Source: Alnus glutinosa (lineage: Eukaryota > Streptophyta > Magnoliopsida > Fagales > Betulaceae). From it: a stretch of DNA of 64,000 nucleotides. Below the pieces are notes generated by a model. It saw only the letters and a list, made by a program, of their open reading frames with translations, searched no databases and was not told the DNA's origin. Of this stretch, positions 32,820-43,715 are shown piece after piece (the stretch's first letter is position 1; each line of letters starts with the position of its first letter). The stretch is from assembly GCF_958979055.1 (NCBI RefSeq), contig NC_084891.1, forward strand, positions 24,637,501 through 24,701,500. Reading direction: 5' to 3'. The position numbers and the translations under genes are program-made.

Positions 32820-34070
32820 CACCAGAAAAACCGAGAAGAATTTACAGAGATCAAATTTTCTCAAGTCAGTGTCAGAATACGCATGCATAATCAACTGATA
32901 ACACAATCAGAACGCATCTCAAAAATAAACAGAGATATAAAAGGAAGTTGAGATTTCAATTAGCACAAATAATTTTTCCTGATCATATAAAAATCAAATA
33001 TGCAACTCAACTCAAGCAATGCGTGTGTGTGTGGAGACTCTTTTCCCACCAGGTAAGACTTTCCAAGACATGACAAAAAGCACCTAGATTTTCTAAACAT
33101 GAGAGAAAATCAAAAACAGATTAGCCAAAAGTCAAACCTTATAACTTGCTAGGGCCTAGACACCCTCATCTGATACACTCCCCTAAGATACAGCACATAG
33201 TTTGTTTTACTTGTACCATATAGGACAAGATAAAATTTTACCTGCTCATAGAGGGCAAGGTGAATTTAAGCACATAAGCAGTGATTAAACAGATTTAAAG
33301 CACAAAACTTTTTATGAAATACTGCTCGAATCTTATAGAACTGCAAATTGTAGGGAGTGCCAGAGTTTATAGATGCTAGGTTCAACTAGCCTGTGATCAA
33401 TTTGGTCATCTTATCAAGGACTTCTTCTCTTATCCAAAATTTTCAAAAGCAAAGAGTCAGAGAAGGAAAGATGTACCTTTGGGGGGGGGGGGGGATAGTG
33501 CACTTTTTCATCACATGAAGAAAGAAGCTATCCTACTTTTTCATAAACAGGAAAAACACTTGGCCAATATAGTCAAAACTCTCAATTATATCTAAGCATA
33601 TTTAATCAATGCACAACGAATTGAGATATCAAGTAAGAATACATGCAATATCTAATAAGCCAAGAAAAAAAATTCTGCATCTTTTCCCCAATTTTTTTTT
33701 TTTTTTTTTTTTTTGTTGAAAACAAATAAACAGAAAAACAACAAAGACATGCTTATGGAAAAGGAAATGACATCTAATCCCAGCATGTAAGGTAAAGCCA
33801 AACCTATCCTCATGGAGAGAGGTTTAGAAATACCAAGACAGAAAAGCAGCCGCCCGACGTGCTTTTAACTGTCATCCCCAAAAATATTTCTGCAGAAGCT
33901 TCTCAAGATAACAAGAAAAAATATGGGGACAAAATAAACGGTTCCTCAAATAGAATGCAAGGCGTGAATAAGATATGACAAGATAAACAATGCAATGCAA
34001 ACATACGTGACATGCACTAGGATTTAGGAGCCAAAATCCTAGGCATGGGAAACATCACCTACTAGGTGAG
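32820..34070. other. Non-coding spacer of the Copia element where pol is missing
   Basis: AT-rich, with a (G)14 run at 33481-33494 and a poly(T) run at 33690-33714. No integrase, reverse transcriptase or RNase H motif is visible on either strand. Phrases such as GCTAGGGCCTAGACACCCTCATC suggest it still belongs to the element. Confidence 0.5.
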
Positions 34071-35204
34071 TCAACTCCCCCTCAAGGGGTGAATGGCCTC
34101 ATCCTTCCTTACCCATACCTGCTTAACCCGTGGCGGTAGCTTGCAAATTTTGCCCATGTTGTCCATTCTCCTTAGCATACCTTGCATCAGGCTCAGAAAC
34201 CCTTCATAGTTATGGTAGCTAATGGGCTTCTGCGGCTTTCTCTTGTAGCGTCTTGATTTGTTCTTCTTTGATTTGCCACTCTGATAGGCAAGAACAAACT
34301 GCTGCTGAAGCCGTGGAGCCTGAAGCGCCATAGGAGGTAGAGTGCCTGATGTAGCTCTAGTTGGCAGCTTCCTTTGAACCTTCAACTTCTGGAGTTGTGG
34401 GCATTTGGATCGGATGTGACCGGTGATGCCGCAGTGATGACAGGTAGGCAAGCTTCTTTTGTTTGAATGCTTCCTTGTATTCTCTGCAAAATTATTATTA
34501 GCATTCTTACAAATAACATTGCCCTTACCTTCTATATGTCTCCTATGAGGAGGGACATATTTAGATGAGGAAGAATCTTCAGCTTTACTTTTCCTCAAAG
34601 CATCCTGCTTAATCCAAGGCCTGTGGGATCTCAACAAATAACAATTTGGCCTAATATGACCAACCTTCCCACAATTATGACAAGTAGGGACAAACTTACC
34701 ATGAGCTTATATGCCTGTGTCTTTGGATTTTGGCATCACACATTTATCTAAGCAAGAATTTTTAGAACAAGCTGCATCTACTATCACATGCTTAATACCA
34801 ACAGAGTCTAATTCAGAATCAGAAGCATGTGAAGTAGAAGTATTTAAATCAGCAGTCAAATCAGGCTTGTTTGAAATATCTGAATGAATACACAGCATGC
34901 TTTTCAAATTATCACTTGAGAATTTTTTTAGGAGATCTTCAGATTCTTTTAATTTATTCTCAAGTGTATCAATAATGTCAAACAACATGGTATTCTCAGA
35001 TCTCAAAGAGTCAATCAAAGCATGAGATTCAGATAACTGAACAATCAAAGACTCTTTTTCTTGCTTCACCTTTTTAAGCTCTTTAGAATGTTGAGCATTC
35101 TTTAATTTACTAAAAACCTTAAAGAATTTAATATCAGAATCTTCATTAGAAAACTGAGAAAAATTCATGATAAAATGTGTAATAATAAAAAAAATAGAAG
35201 TCAC
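34071..35204 (-). pseudogene. Copia (SIRE-type) gag with two zinc knuckles, one premature stop
   Basis: One frame runs from 35204 to the stop at 34071, broken only by TAA at 34707-34709 (after KSKDTGI). The N-terminal part is a long Leu/Lys/Glu coiled coil (LRSENTMLFDIIDTLENKLK, KESEDLLKKFSSDNL). After the stop comes CHNCGKVGHIRPNC, then SSSSKYVPPHRRHIEGKG, CHHCGITGHIRSKC and the end VKQVWVRKDEAIHPLRGS. Two CCHC knuckles and this C-terminal sequence are typical of plant SIRE/Maximus gag. All eight metal ligands of the two knuckles are intact. The next segment of the usual polyprotein is absent. Confidence 0.85.
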
Positions 35205-35253
35205 AAGAGATGAGGATCACACTCAGGAAATAAATCCTAAACAAAGTGTACCT

Positions 35254-35265
35254 GCTCTGATACCA
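35254..35265 (-). other. Primer binding site (initiator tRNA-Met type)
   Basis: Minus strand TGGTATCAGAGC, complementary to the 3' end of initiator tRNA-Met, two bases from the LTR edge TGAAAAATTG (35268). It sets the element's orientation and its 5' boundary. Confidence 0.85.
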
Positions 35266-35325
35266 ATTGAAAAATTGAAATGACTTCTAAAAGTAAAGTG
35301 TGTGCAACAAGTGTCAACAAAAATA

Positions 35326-37235
35326 GTTTCGTGTCGGGAACAAATAGGAAATGTCTACAAATTAAATCTAGTAAATGCATATAATTAAGGCTTTATCTGT
35401 TTGATCTCAACATCAAAAAGCTGCTTGCCTTCTTCCTTCACGCCGCCATCGATATTAGTAGTATTTTGTGTTACATCAGTCTACTAGGAATTCCTAGAAG
35501 CTTTTGAACATGGGAGGGCTCGTCTCTTTCATGAGATTATTTTTTATCGTACAAGTTGGTGTTATAGCGGGATATGGAGACGCCACATGCAATTATTGCC
35601 AAAAGAAAAGAAAAAACAGACAATTCTTTCCAGGCAAATCCCATGTGGTTCGATCAGATCCACGATCACAATCATAAAGAAATAGATGGATCCAATTTAT
35701 CCAAACCAGGTTCAATTTAAGTTTATGAACAGCATGCAAATTGCTTTTTGGACTATAGTTTAGAAATGTTCTAATTTACTTGAAATTACTAATTGGACCT
35801 TGAAACAACAGCAATTACTTGATTAGATAGTGTTAATTAACATGTTAATTTCTTTGAGTAGTGTTGAACTTGAATAGATATCAGTGATTTCAATATGTTT
35901 CATGAGATTGCATGCCGCATGTATAAAAGATTGGTTCTTTGTTGGCTTCTGTAACTGAGGCAATTAATATATGGTTCTTAATTCCTAGCTCTTTTAGAGT
36001 ACATCATCCATAAACATCAAGGTGAATCGATCCCGGTAACTGCTGAATATCCAATTCATTAAAAAGATGTGTTTAATGTTATTTTTTTTTGTACATCTCT
36101 TTTACAAATTCACCATATAGAATCCAATAAAAATTGTCTTTTTTTTTTCTTTTCTTTTTTTTAATGAACCCAGAATTGGAGCTTAGGGCGAGCTATATGC
36201 CCGTAACTATTATGGCGTCTTTTGGTGGCAGGGGCGCTCGGCCCTACAAAATTTGAACTTTTTTTTTTCTTCTTCTAAAAGTAGTTTTCTTCTTCTTTCA
36301 ATACAGTACTCGTGCTAAGGTCTCCTTGTAAGTTTGTAACTCAACAAGGTCATGTCACAACAAACAAACAAACAAACAAAAAAGAAAAAAGAAAAAAAGA
36401 AGAAAGAAGAAGAAGTATATATGGTAATCAAAGCTACATACATAATTATTTATATAAGGCTAAATCTTTTTCAAGATTTCATGGGCTACATACATAATTA
36501 TTTATATACGATTTAAGGTTTGAATTTTTATATTTTTATTTATTTTCATATGTAGTTTGATTTAACGGTCAGGCAATTCTTGGTCTTGGCCTGAGGTTAC
36601 CGATTAACTTAATGTTATTCACATTCACATCTCTTAGATATAACACAAAATTGCTATATAAATAAGGATAATGCATGTTTTTTGCACATGACTTTCCTCT
36701 CATTCTACATAGTACATATAGTTGTTCAATTCAATTCAAAAATAAGTAATACCAATGACAAGTGTGTAAATAATATTTCTCTATAAAAATATATCTTCTT
36801 TGGAGTACATCATATAAAAAGACTAAATGCATGGAACTCCCCGCATCTTCATCTTTTTTTCTCTAGAAAATTTCAAAATTGTGTTTTGGAAGAAGCTTGA
36901 AAACGATTGTTCTTTTTTTAAAGCTTTTTTAAAAACTTTTTCTATAGACAAAAATTATATTTCTTAACGTAATTCCAAACAAACTCTTAATATACTCTCA
37001 TACCCCACGGCTTGTTAAAAAAAAAAAAAAAAAAAGCGATAAAAAGGGTTGGACTCCTTTTGTTATCAAAATTGCGCGGGAATGTAAATGTTATTACTTT
37101 TGAGGATACGATGAAGAAATATGATATGTTCCTAGTCCATGACACAATTATTGACTTTTTTACTAAGCAAAAAATCAGAAAAACCATGTAAATGGGCCGG
37201 GATTAGAATTTGTGTTTTTTATTTTTTATTTTTTA

Positions 37236-37280
<45 letters not shown>

Positions 37281-38640
37281 AGGTCAATAATTGTATCTTT
37301 GGATGGCAAAATGTCATTTCCTATAATGAAATGATAAAGGGCGCAGCTAAAGTTGTGTCATAATGCGCTGAACCCAATAATAAATGTGCGATGGTAAAGA
37401 CAAGAATACCGAATTCTGCCCAAGTTCTTGTACCAAAAGAAATATAGCATTACTCGTATGCCAAAAGATCAAATTTAATTTGATATTATTTTTACCTATT
37501 ATTTTGTACTAGCATATAACCCACATCAATGCACGAGTCGTCTCTACGAATCGAAACTACTGCGTCATGTGCTTATGTGTACCCAAATTGTCATATTATT
37601 TGCCATCCTTGAGACTGTCCACTCGGGAGTGGTTCCTAGGTCTTTGGTTGTTTGAGGCCGGCCTCTACAATTCGCATGCATGGGTTTTCTGTTTGCTTCT
37701 ACAATAGATTAACTAAAACGGTCATTTGTTGTAAAGGCAAATTGCAAGAAGTTAGGAGAAAACGATTAACTAAAGGTTATTTGTTGTTTGCAGTTTTAGA
37801 AAGCGGTTGAATAGCTAGATAACTAAACACACTGGCACTTCTCTTCGTTTACACTTTTTTTTTTTTTTTTTTCCTTAAGAAAATGCAAGCTTTTATTTGG
37901 TTAGTTTGGTTAGCGGGTCAACACTTGATCTTTAGAGGGAAGTCGGTTTTTGTGGCTCAAAAACCATAAAAAAAAAATACCAAGTAGTCTTTATTCGGCC
38001 ATGTGGCCCTTTAATTTGTTGGTCTTGATTAATGACTCAGGCCGATCTTTATTATTTTTCTTTGATGACACATACCCATTTTCAACCTATTGTTGCTAAT
38101 TAAAGACCTATCTCCAATCACTGTTGCCAACCACTACCATCTCCATCCACCGTCACTGACTGCCACCAACCCCAAGGGGCTGCCAGTCACCACCAACTGC
38201 AGCAAGTTTCCGACCACTACTCCTGATTGAAAAAAAAAATCTTCTAGGTAATTGATTTTCATATTTGATTGTAATTATCTCATGCCTTTTAGGTAATCAG
38301 ATTGGAATAATTTGAATTGATATTATCTCAATATTTACCATTTTGTATTTTTTTCTACCTACCGCAATTTTGTCTAACACCGAACCATCCATAAAATCTT
38401 TTGTCTCAATTTCTATCTTTATTTTGCTTTTATATTTAATTTTTCATAGTATTATGAACCATTTTTTTTTTTAATCATATATTCTAACAAGCTTGAGCTA
38501 ACTGTTTTTGAGAAGCCAGCTCTCCTGGTGGAGCTCCTCCCTCCCCAGACTCTTGAGTTTTCCTTTGTCCTAGCTAGCTAGCTGATTTTCAGTTCGCCTC
38601 ACCTCTCTTCCATTTCTGTCTCTCCCCATTCTTCTTCTCT
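35326..38640. other. Intergenic, diverged duplicate of TED7-like flanks
   Basis: 35329-35350 (TAGTTTCGTGTCGGGAAC) and 35925-35965 (GATTGGTTCTTTGTTGG...CTGTAACTGAGGCAAT) recur close together at 40199-40293. 36563-36805 repeats the upstream block of the third TED7-like gene; 37035-37080 resembles 28800-28850. 37240-37281 is an A-rich run. 38090-38230 is a C-rich imperfect repeat (CACCGTCACTGACTGCCACC). I found no TED7-like coding remnant here. Confidence 0.5.
36563..36805. repeat. Orphan copy of the TED7-like upstream block
   Basis: Aligns with 27655-27905: TTAACGG.CAGGCAATTCT, TTATTCACATTCACA, TTAGATATAACAC, TTGCTATATAAATA.GGATAATG, and CAAGTGTGTAAATAATATTT. The TATA box is preserved although no reading frame follows on either strand. 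Confidence 0.75.
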
Positions 38641-38645
38641 AAACT

Positions 38646-39532
38646 TGTTGAGGATAAAATTAACCTCAAAGACATGTGGATTCTGAAACATCTCGGAGTT
38701 ACGTCTCGGACATTCGTTACGACCCAGCAAAGGAAGATCGTCTAGGTATAATGACGTCTCGGTCTTATCAAACCTGATGACGGTATGAAATATCCCGAGA
38801 TCTCCTAGTCTGATCGGAGCAAACATATCTCGGATATTTGTGCCTCGGAGTAATAATGCCTCGGGGTAATATCAAGCCGGTATGATGGCCCCTCGGGGTG
38901 ATATCAAGCTGGTGTGACAGCACCTCGGAGTAATAAATGTCTCGGTGTAACAAGATCTTGGACCTTACAAAACCCTGTTATGGTGCGGCAATATTCCGAG
39001 ATCTCCAAGTCGGAGCGAATACATCTCGGATATTATCACCTCGGAGGTTGGCTGAAGTATGCCGCAGCTGTCTTAGAATGCGATAAAGATAGTATCCCAG
39101 AAGATCAGGGATAAGTCTCAATTCCATAATTAATGGGACAAGGTAGATAATGACACGGAATTAAAAAGGTATGAATGCAATCCAATTTGAACTCTGCAGC
39201 CTCATTCGAATTCCCTGAAAGTAAGGACAGGGTTCAAACAGAATAGGACTCGAACTCCTAATCCAACTGGGCTTCAAGGATTCTAATAAGACTACAACTG
39301 CCGGCCTATAAATAAGATTACCGCACCAGGTATGAAGGTACATGCATTCTCTGTGCTTTTGAGATTACAGATATTCTTCAGAAATAAGGTTTAGATCTGA
39401 CTTAGGCATCAGAGTGGGCATAGTCGGCACCCCCGATGAGTTGTTTGTTCTTTTGCAGGATTGAGGTTGCAGATCAGAATCCAGAAGCGAATCACTAGGC
39501 GATACGTCACCATACCGGAAACTGTATCAACA
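38646..39532 (+). mobile_element. Solo LTR related to the 8 kb element
   Basis: 887 bp, starting TGTTGAGGATAAAAT and ending CGGAAACTGTATCAACA, with the 5-bp target duplication AAACT on both sides (38641-38645 and 39533-39537). Its 3' end (TTAGGCATCAGAGTGGGCAT ... ACGTCACCATACCGGAAACTG) matches the corresponding end of the LTRs at 9180 and 16663 on the opposite strand, and both have CCTATAAATAAGA as TATA box (about 39304 here). The first 350 bp carry repeated ACCTCGGAG/CCTCGGGGTGATATCAAGC blocks not found in the other LTRs. Confidence 0.88.
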
Positions 39533-39537
39533 AAACT

Positions 39538-41904
39538 GTTTTGACCTTTTCTTCCTTCTTGGCTGGAAATCCAGTTTGACCGATTGGGTTTTTGGATTGA
39601 TTTACTTGACCCGTCAACCCATTAACATCAACCCGAACTCAACTCATTTATTTTTACTTATTTTCTCATGTCAATTAACAGTTGCATGCAAGCCTAACAT
39701 AGGACTGGACGGAGGTAATTAATATCATCATAATTTCAATGTATTTCTATTGAAAAAAACTACTTTAATGGAATGTTGGCAGCGCCCTTCAGCATCGTAA
39801 TATTCTATATAGCAAAAGACTTGATAATTGCGCTAATCATACAATTTAACTAAGCATCGATCGATCTGTTTAGGTGACAAGTTTTTGCGGAAAGCTATAG
39901 CTAGCTGAAAGACATACATCCTTGGGATGCTGATATGTTGCAAATGATTTCATACAAACCTAAAATCCGACCCCATAACAGCGGATTCCCAGTTGGTTTA
40001 GTGGAGTAGTGCTATTCCAAGAAAGGCGAAGCATCATGCGACCTAAGCGTACGTGATGTAGTTTGGACACTTAAAAAATGCGATCTATATAAAAATATAG
40101 CAACATTGGGGGGAATGATACAAATTAAATTACATAAGCCTGGCCTTGGTGATCATACACTTGTGAATTTTATAAATTAGTTTCAGGGGAAGAACATAGT
40201 TTCGTGTCGGGAACGAATAGGACATTGCAGCAGTAGTGAATTGAAGCTTTCGAACAAGATTGGTTCTTTATTGGTTTCTGTAACTGAGGCAATATATATT
40301 TGTGTTGATGTTAAGCGTTTTTTGCCATATAAAACTTTTCTGGTTTTCCAATATTTGATTGGTATATTGAAAAACATTTTCATATATATGTTTGATTGAT
40401 TCTGAAGCTGTCTCATTGGAAAACGTACAACCTCAAACCAGAATAAATCCAATCGGCACCTACTGAAACTAGTCAAAAACCATCTCATCTAACAACTAGC
40501 AGAAGCAAAAACCAACTAACAACGACGACAACAAAAAAAATGGAAAATATTTCTTCACATTTTGGCTCAGCAACAATAAAAGATGGCGATCGGCAATCAA
40601 AAGTTAGACTTATCAAGACTGTAATTTCAAGTTTATACCCTCAAGTTCACTCTCTGACATAGTAATTAATGAAAATCACTATAAGAATTCACGTCAGGAA
40701 ACGTGCACTTAATTAAGAATGTAGATCGAGTTGGAATTAAATACGTACATGTAAGTTATGTAACATTTCTCTAGCTTAATCTCTGTAATTTCTTTAATTA
40801 TGAACGCTCGGATAATGCCATATAAACACTGGGAAGAAAGAAAAAAAAACAAAAATTCCAAAAATATTAATGAAGGGGTTGTACATTGCAAAACCTGTTT
40901 TATCGGTGGTCCGACCACCGCAAAACAAGTTAATACCTGTTTATACTAACGTAGCATAACCCTGAATTGAAAGAATTGTGAGGGACCTTGATCCAGAAGG
41001 TGTAAAGTTTTGGAAGCTATTTCTTTTTTCTTTTTGTTTTAAAGCAGATTCATAAGCTATTTCGAGAATCAGAAGACCTCCCTCGTGATACACGATAATT
41101 GTGGAGAAATTTGTCTTTTCTGGCTAACTCGTCTGGACCAACTGCAATTGGTGGGCTTCTTCTGATAGACTGATCGATACTGATGCCTTTACAATTTGTA
41201 AGACCAATACGAGGTCTCTTTAGTTGGTTTTCGTACTTGGGCCTAGGAACAGCTTTCTTGGCGAACAATTGCCTTTTGGAGTTATGTTCTTCATCAGATT
41301 CTCGGAAACTTCATCACATTGATGGTAAAATAAAAAAACCACTTACGTCTTTTGTTTCAATTATTTTATAAAATTTCTTTAGTTAAAAAAATTCAAAAAA
41401 ATAATAAAAATAATAAAAGGACGAAAGTGACTCAAATGGATTTCAAACTAAAAGTTACGCTATCTCTTCAATGAGTAGTCACATATTTCAAAGGGCGAAA
41501 AAAATAAAAAAAATTAGGAAACCTTTCTAATAAAGCAACCTAACATTAATCAAAAAGTTGTTAAAACTCAGCACATAACATCACTTTATTAAAGGGTAGT
41601 AGAAAAAATGACCTAAACACCCTAATTTCAAGGTCTGAACTAAAATGTGACTCTATCTCTTAGCTGAAGGAGTAGTTTTTGCAAAAGGCTAGGTAGTCAT
41701 ACTCTACAATTAACAGCGTTTTTGCAAAAGGCAGGAAAAAAAAAAAAAAGACGTTAAAGACCTAATTTTTTGTAGTGCATGGAAGTAACGACTTCTTCAA
41801 TTCCTATCGACTAATATTAAGTACTAATAAGCAGATTATGCAAATGAAAGAAACGTCCGTGGTATAAATAAAAGAAACCACTGGAAAGAATGGTTTAGTA
41901 CAAG
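39538..41904. other. Intergenic region with no supported gene
   Basis: 40199-40293 repeats short blocks of 35329-35965. 41050-41268 has a minus-strand frame of 72 residues with a coding-like composition (GISIDQSIRRSPPIAVGPDE) but no recognised family and no splice context. The rest is AT-rich and featureless to me. Confidence 0.45.
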
Positions 41905-41910
41905 GATCCT

Positions 41911-42028
41911 CCTTCTCCTTTTTTCTTTTTTTTTTTACATGTCCACACAAAAGGGAGAAGAGAGATTCGAATTAGTGACCTCCGCTTCATGACGCATAGT
42001 TCCCAGCCGATTGAGCTACCATTGAGAA
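41911..42028 (-). mobile_element. tRNA-derived SINE
   Basis: On the minus strand the head contains TAGCTCAATCGG, a perfect polymerase III A-box (TRGYNNARNNG), followed about 30 bp later by ATTCGAATC, a B-box with one mismatch (GWTCRANNC). The tail ends GTGTGGACATGT followed by a poly(A) tract interrupted by G. Size and order fit a plant tRNA-related SINE. AAGGAGG on both flanks may be the target duplication. Too diverged in the acceptor stem to be a functional tRNA. Confidence 0.7.
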
Positions 42029-42483
42029 CCTCCTTTTAAAATATTGGAGAAAGTCCATTCATGGCTAATTAAAGTGAAGGGCTTTTCAATTACCACTAAT
42101 CATTAATTATTCATGTTATTGTCAGTTTCCACCGACCATTATTCATGTTATTGTACGTGTACGTTAGATTATTATTTATCGATATCAAAAGTTTAAATTA
42201 ATAAAAAATAATTGATTTAATTATTTAATTAATATTTTTACACTTTTTTTTTTTCACTTGTGGGTTCAAACTGTCCTTTTGTTCCTTAATAAGTAAAGTT
42301 CAACACGTGTAAAATATGTAATTGAAATGAGAAGTAAATAACGAAGTCAAAGTCCGAACTCAAAAGCTTATCCTAAAAGCTTAAACTAACATGAAATAAT
42401 TGATTTAATTATTTAATTAATATTGTAACAGAAAATCGAAGACTAGAGTCTAATTGTAAGTATTCATATTTTATACCCGTACC

Positions 42484-43715
42484 AAAGGGCGGAGCCGGCG
42501 TTTGGAATTTAGGGGGCAAAATTGAAAAACAAAATATTTAGGAGGGCAAAACTAAAAATAAAAAATTGAGGGGTAAAATTTTTTAACTTAAAAAAAAAAA
42601 TTAACTATCAGAAGTTAATTTATACTCTCACCCCTCATTTTTTTTACCAACTATCAGAAGTTGGCAACTATTCTATAACAAGCTGGATCGATCGGAGCTT
42701 CTTCGTAAGGGATATCCTTGGTCTACATGAATACAGAATTGAAACTAAATACCTTCTGAGACCACCTAAATATTGGCCAACTGAGACTAGCTCGCAGGAT
42801 GTGCCAATGAAAACAGGACCATCGGATTCGTCATCATAATATGGTAACAGGTTTTGGGAGAAAGGTATACGACACTATACCATGCTGACTTGAGATGATA
42901 TCATGGGAGAGAATAGATCACAAAATAATTTACAAGTAAAATGAATAATTTACTTTTAAGACTTCATTTTGAATGACATGGTTGGTTTAATGGAATAAGT
43001 AGCAACATTAATAGTAGTTGGGAACATCATATGGAGAATTTTGTGGTAGGTTTTGAGACAAAAAAATTTCAACCTTCTATTATCCTCGCAAGTATATATA
43101 TATATGATACCTATTTAATTTAGACATCAATTTGACTGATGCATACGAGTTATGATCGATAACAATTGCTAGATAAAGAAATATCAAACAAGGTTAAGTA
43201 GAAGTTTAAAGGGATTAAGTGAAGTTTTTCAAAAAAATAAAAAAAAGAGAAAACTTCACATAACTCTTTTAAATTGTCGTCGTTTTTGCAATTACTCTCC
43301 TAAACTTAAAAAATTCTTAATTTAGTGTATCAATTTTTCAATTTTTTTCAATTTCACCTCTCAAATAGGATTTTCTGTTAAATGCTGTCAAAATTCTCAA
43401 AATACCCCTATTTTTGTTTTAAAAAATTGAAAAAAAAAAATTCAAAGATTCAGGCTTGAGTATTTTTACAAATTCAGTTAAATCATGATCAACGCTTATA
43501 TCCTTGCAATTTTTTTTTTCTTTTTTCCTAAAAAAGAGGAAAGATATTTTGAAAATCTTTTCACCCCTAGCCTCCGTTAGGATTTGATCTTAACGGATGA
43601 GTAAAATTCCAACCATATGTCCTATTCTAAAATTTACCTTCTAAGGCTGTTTAGCCAGTTTTAGTTTCACCCCTGCTCCAAAAATGAATTCTTAACTCTG
43701 CCACCGGTGACATAG
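42484..43715. repeat. Nested repeat region with GGCGGAGCC edge
   Basis: The left edge AAGGGCGGAGCCGGCGTTTGG followed by AGGGGGGCAAAA-like sequence, and a right edge TTTCACCCCTGCTCC...CTCTGCCACCGG, resemble the ends of a dispersed plant element with loose inverted ends. 43245-43660 inside it is a degenerate relative of the foldback element at 2543-3040 (CCTAAACTTAAAAAATTCTT..., GTTAGGATTTGATCTTAACGG). Boundaries are uncertain. Confidence 0.35.

Larger units (their letters stand above)
30750..35267 (-). mobile_element. Degraded SIRE-type Copia element, internal region lacking pol
   Basis: Orientation is minus: PBS at 35254-35265 (TGGTATCAGAGC on the minus strand), then gag (35204-34071), spacer, an accessory ORF (32163-31025) and the purine tract at about 30750-30762. 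The typical order in SIRE/Maximus elements is gag, protease, integrase, reverse transcriptase, RNase H. Here nothing between 34071 and 32163 resembles any pol domain, so the element is non-autonomous. The 5' LTR beside the PBS (from 35268) is cut to about 50 bp. Confidence 0.75.

Noticed and set aside
41050..41268. 72-codon minus frame as a gene or exon
   Set aside because: Coding-like but without recognised domain, splice sites or continuing exons.
41964..42023. Functional tRNA gene
   Set aside because: A- and B-boxes are present but there is no acceptor stem pairing; better explained as a SINE.
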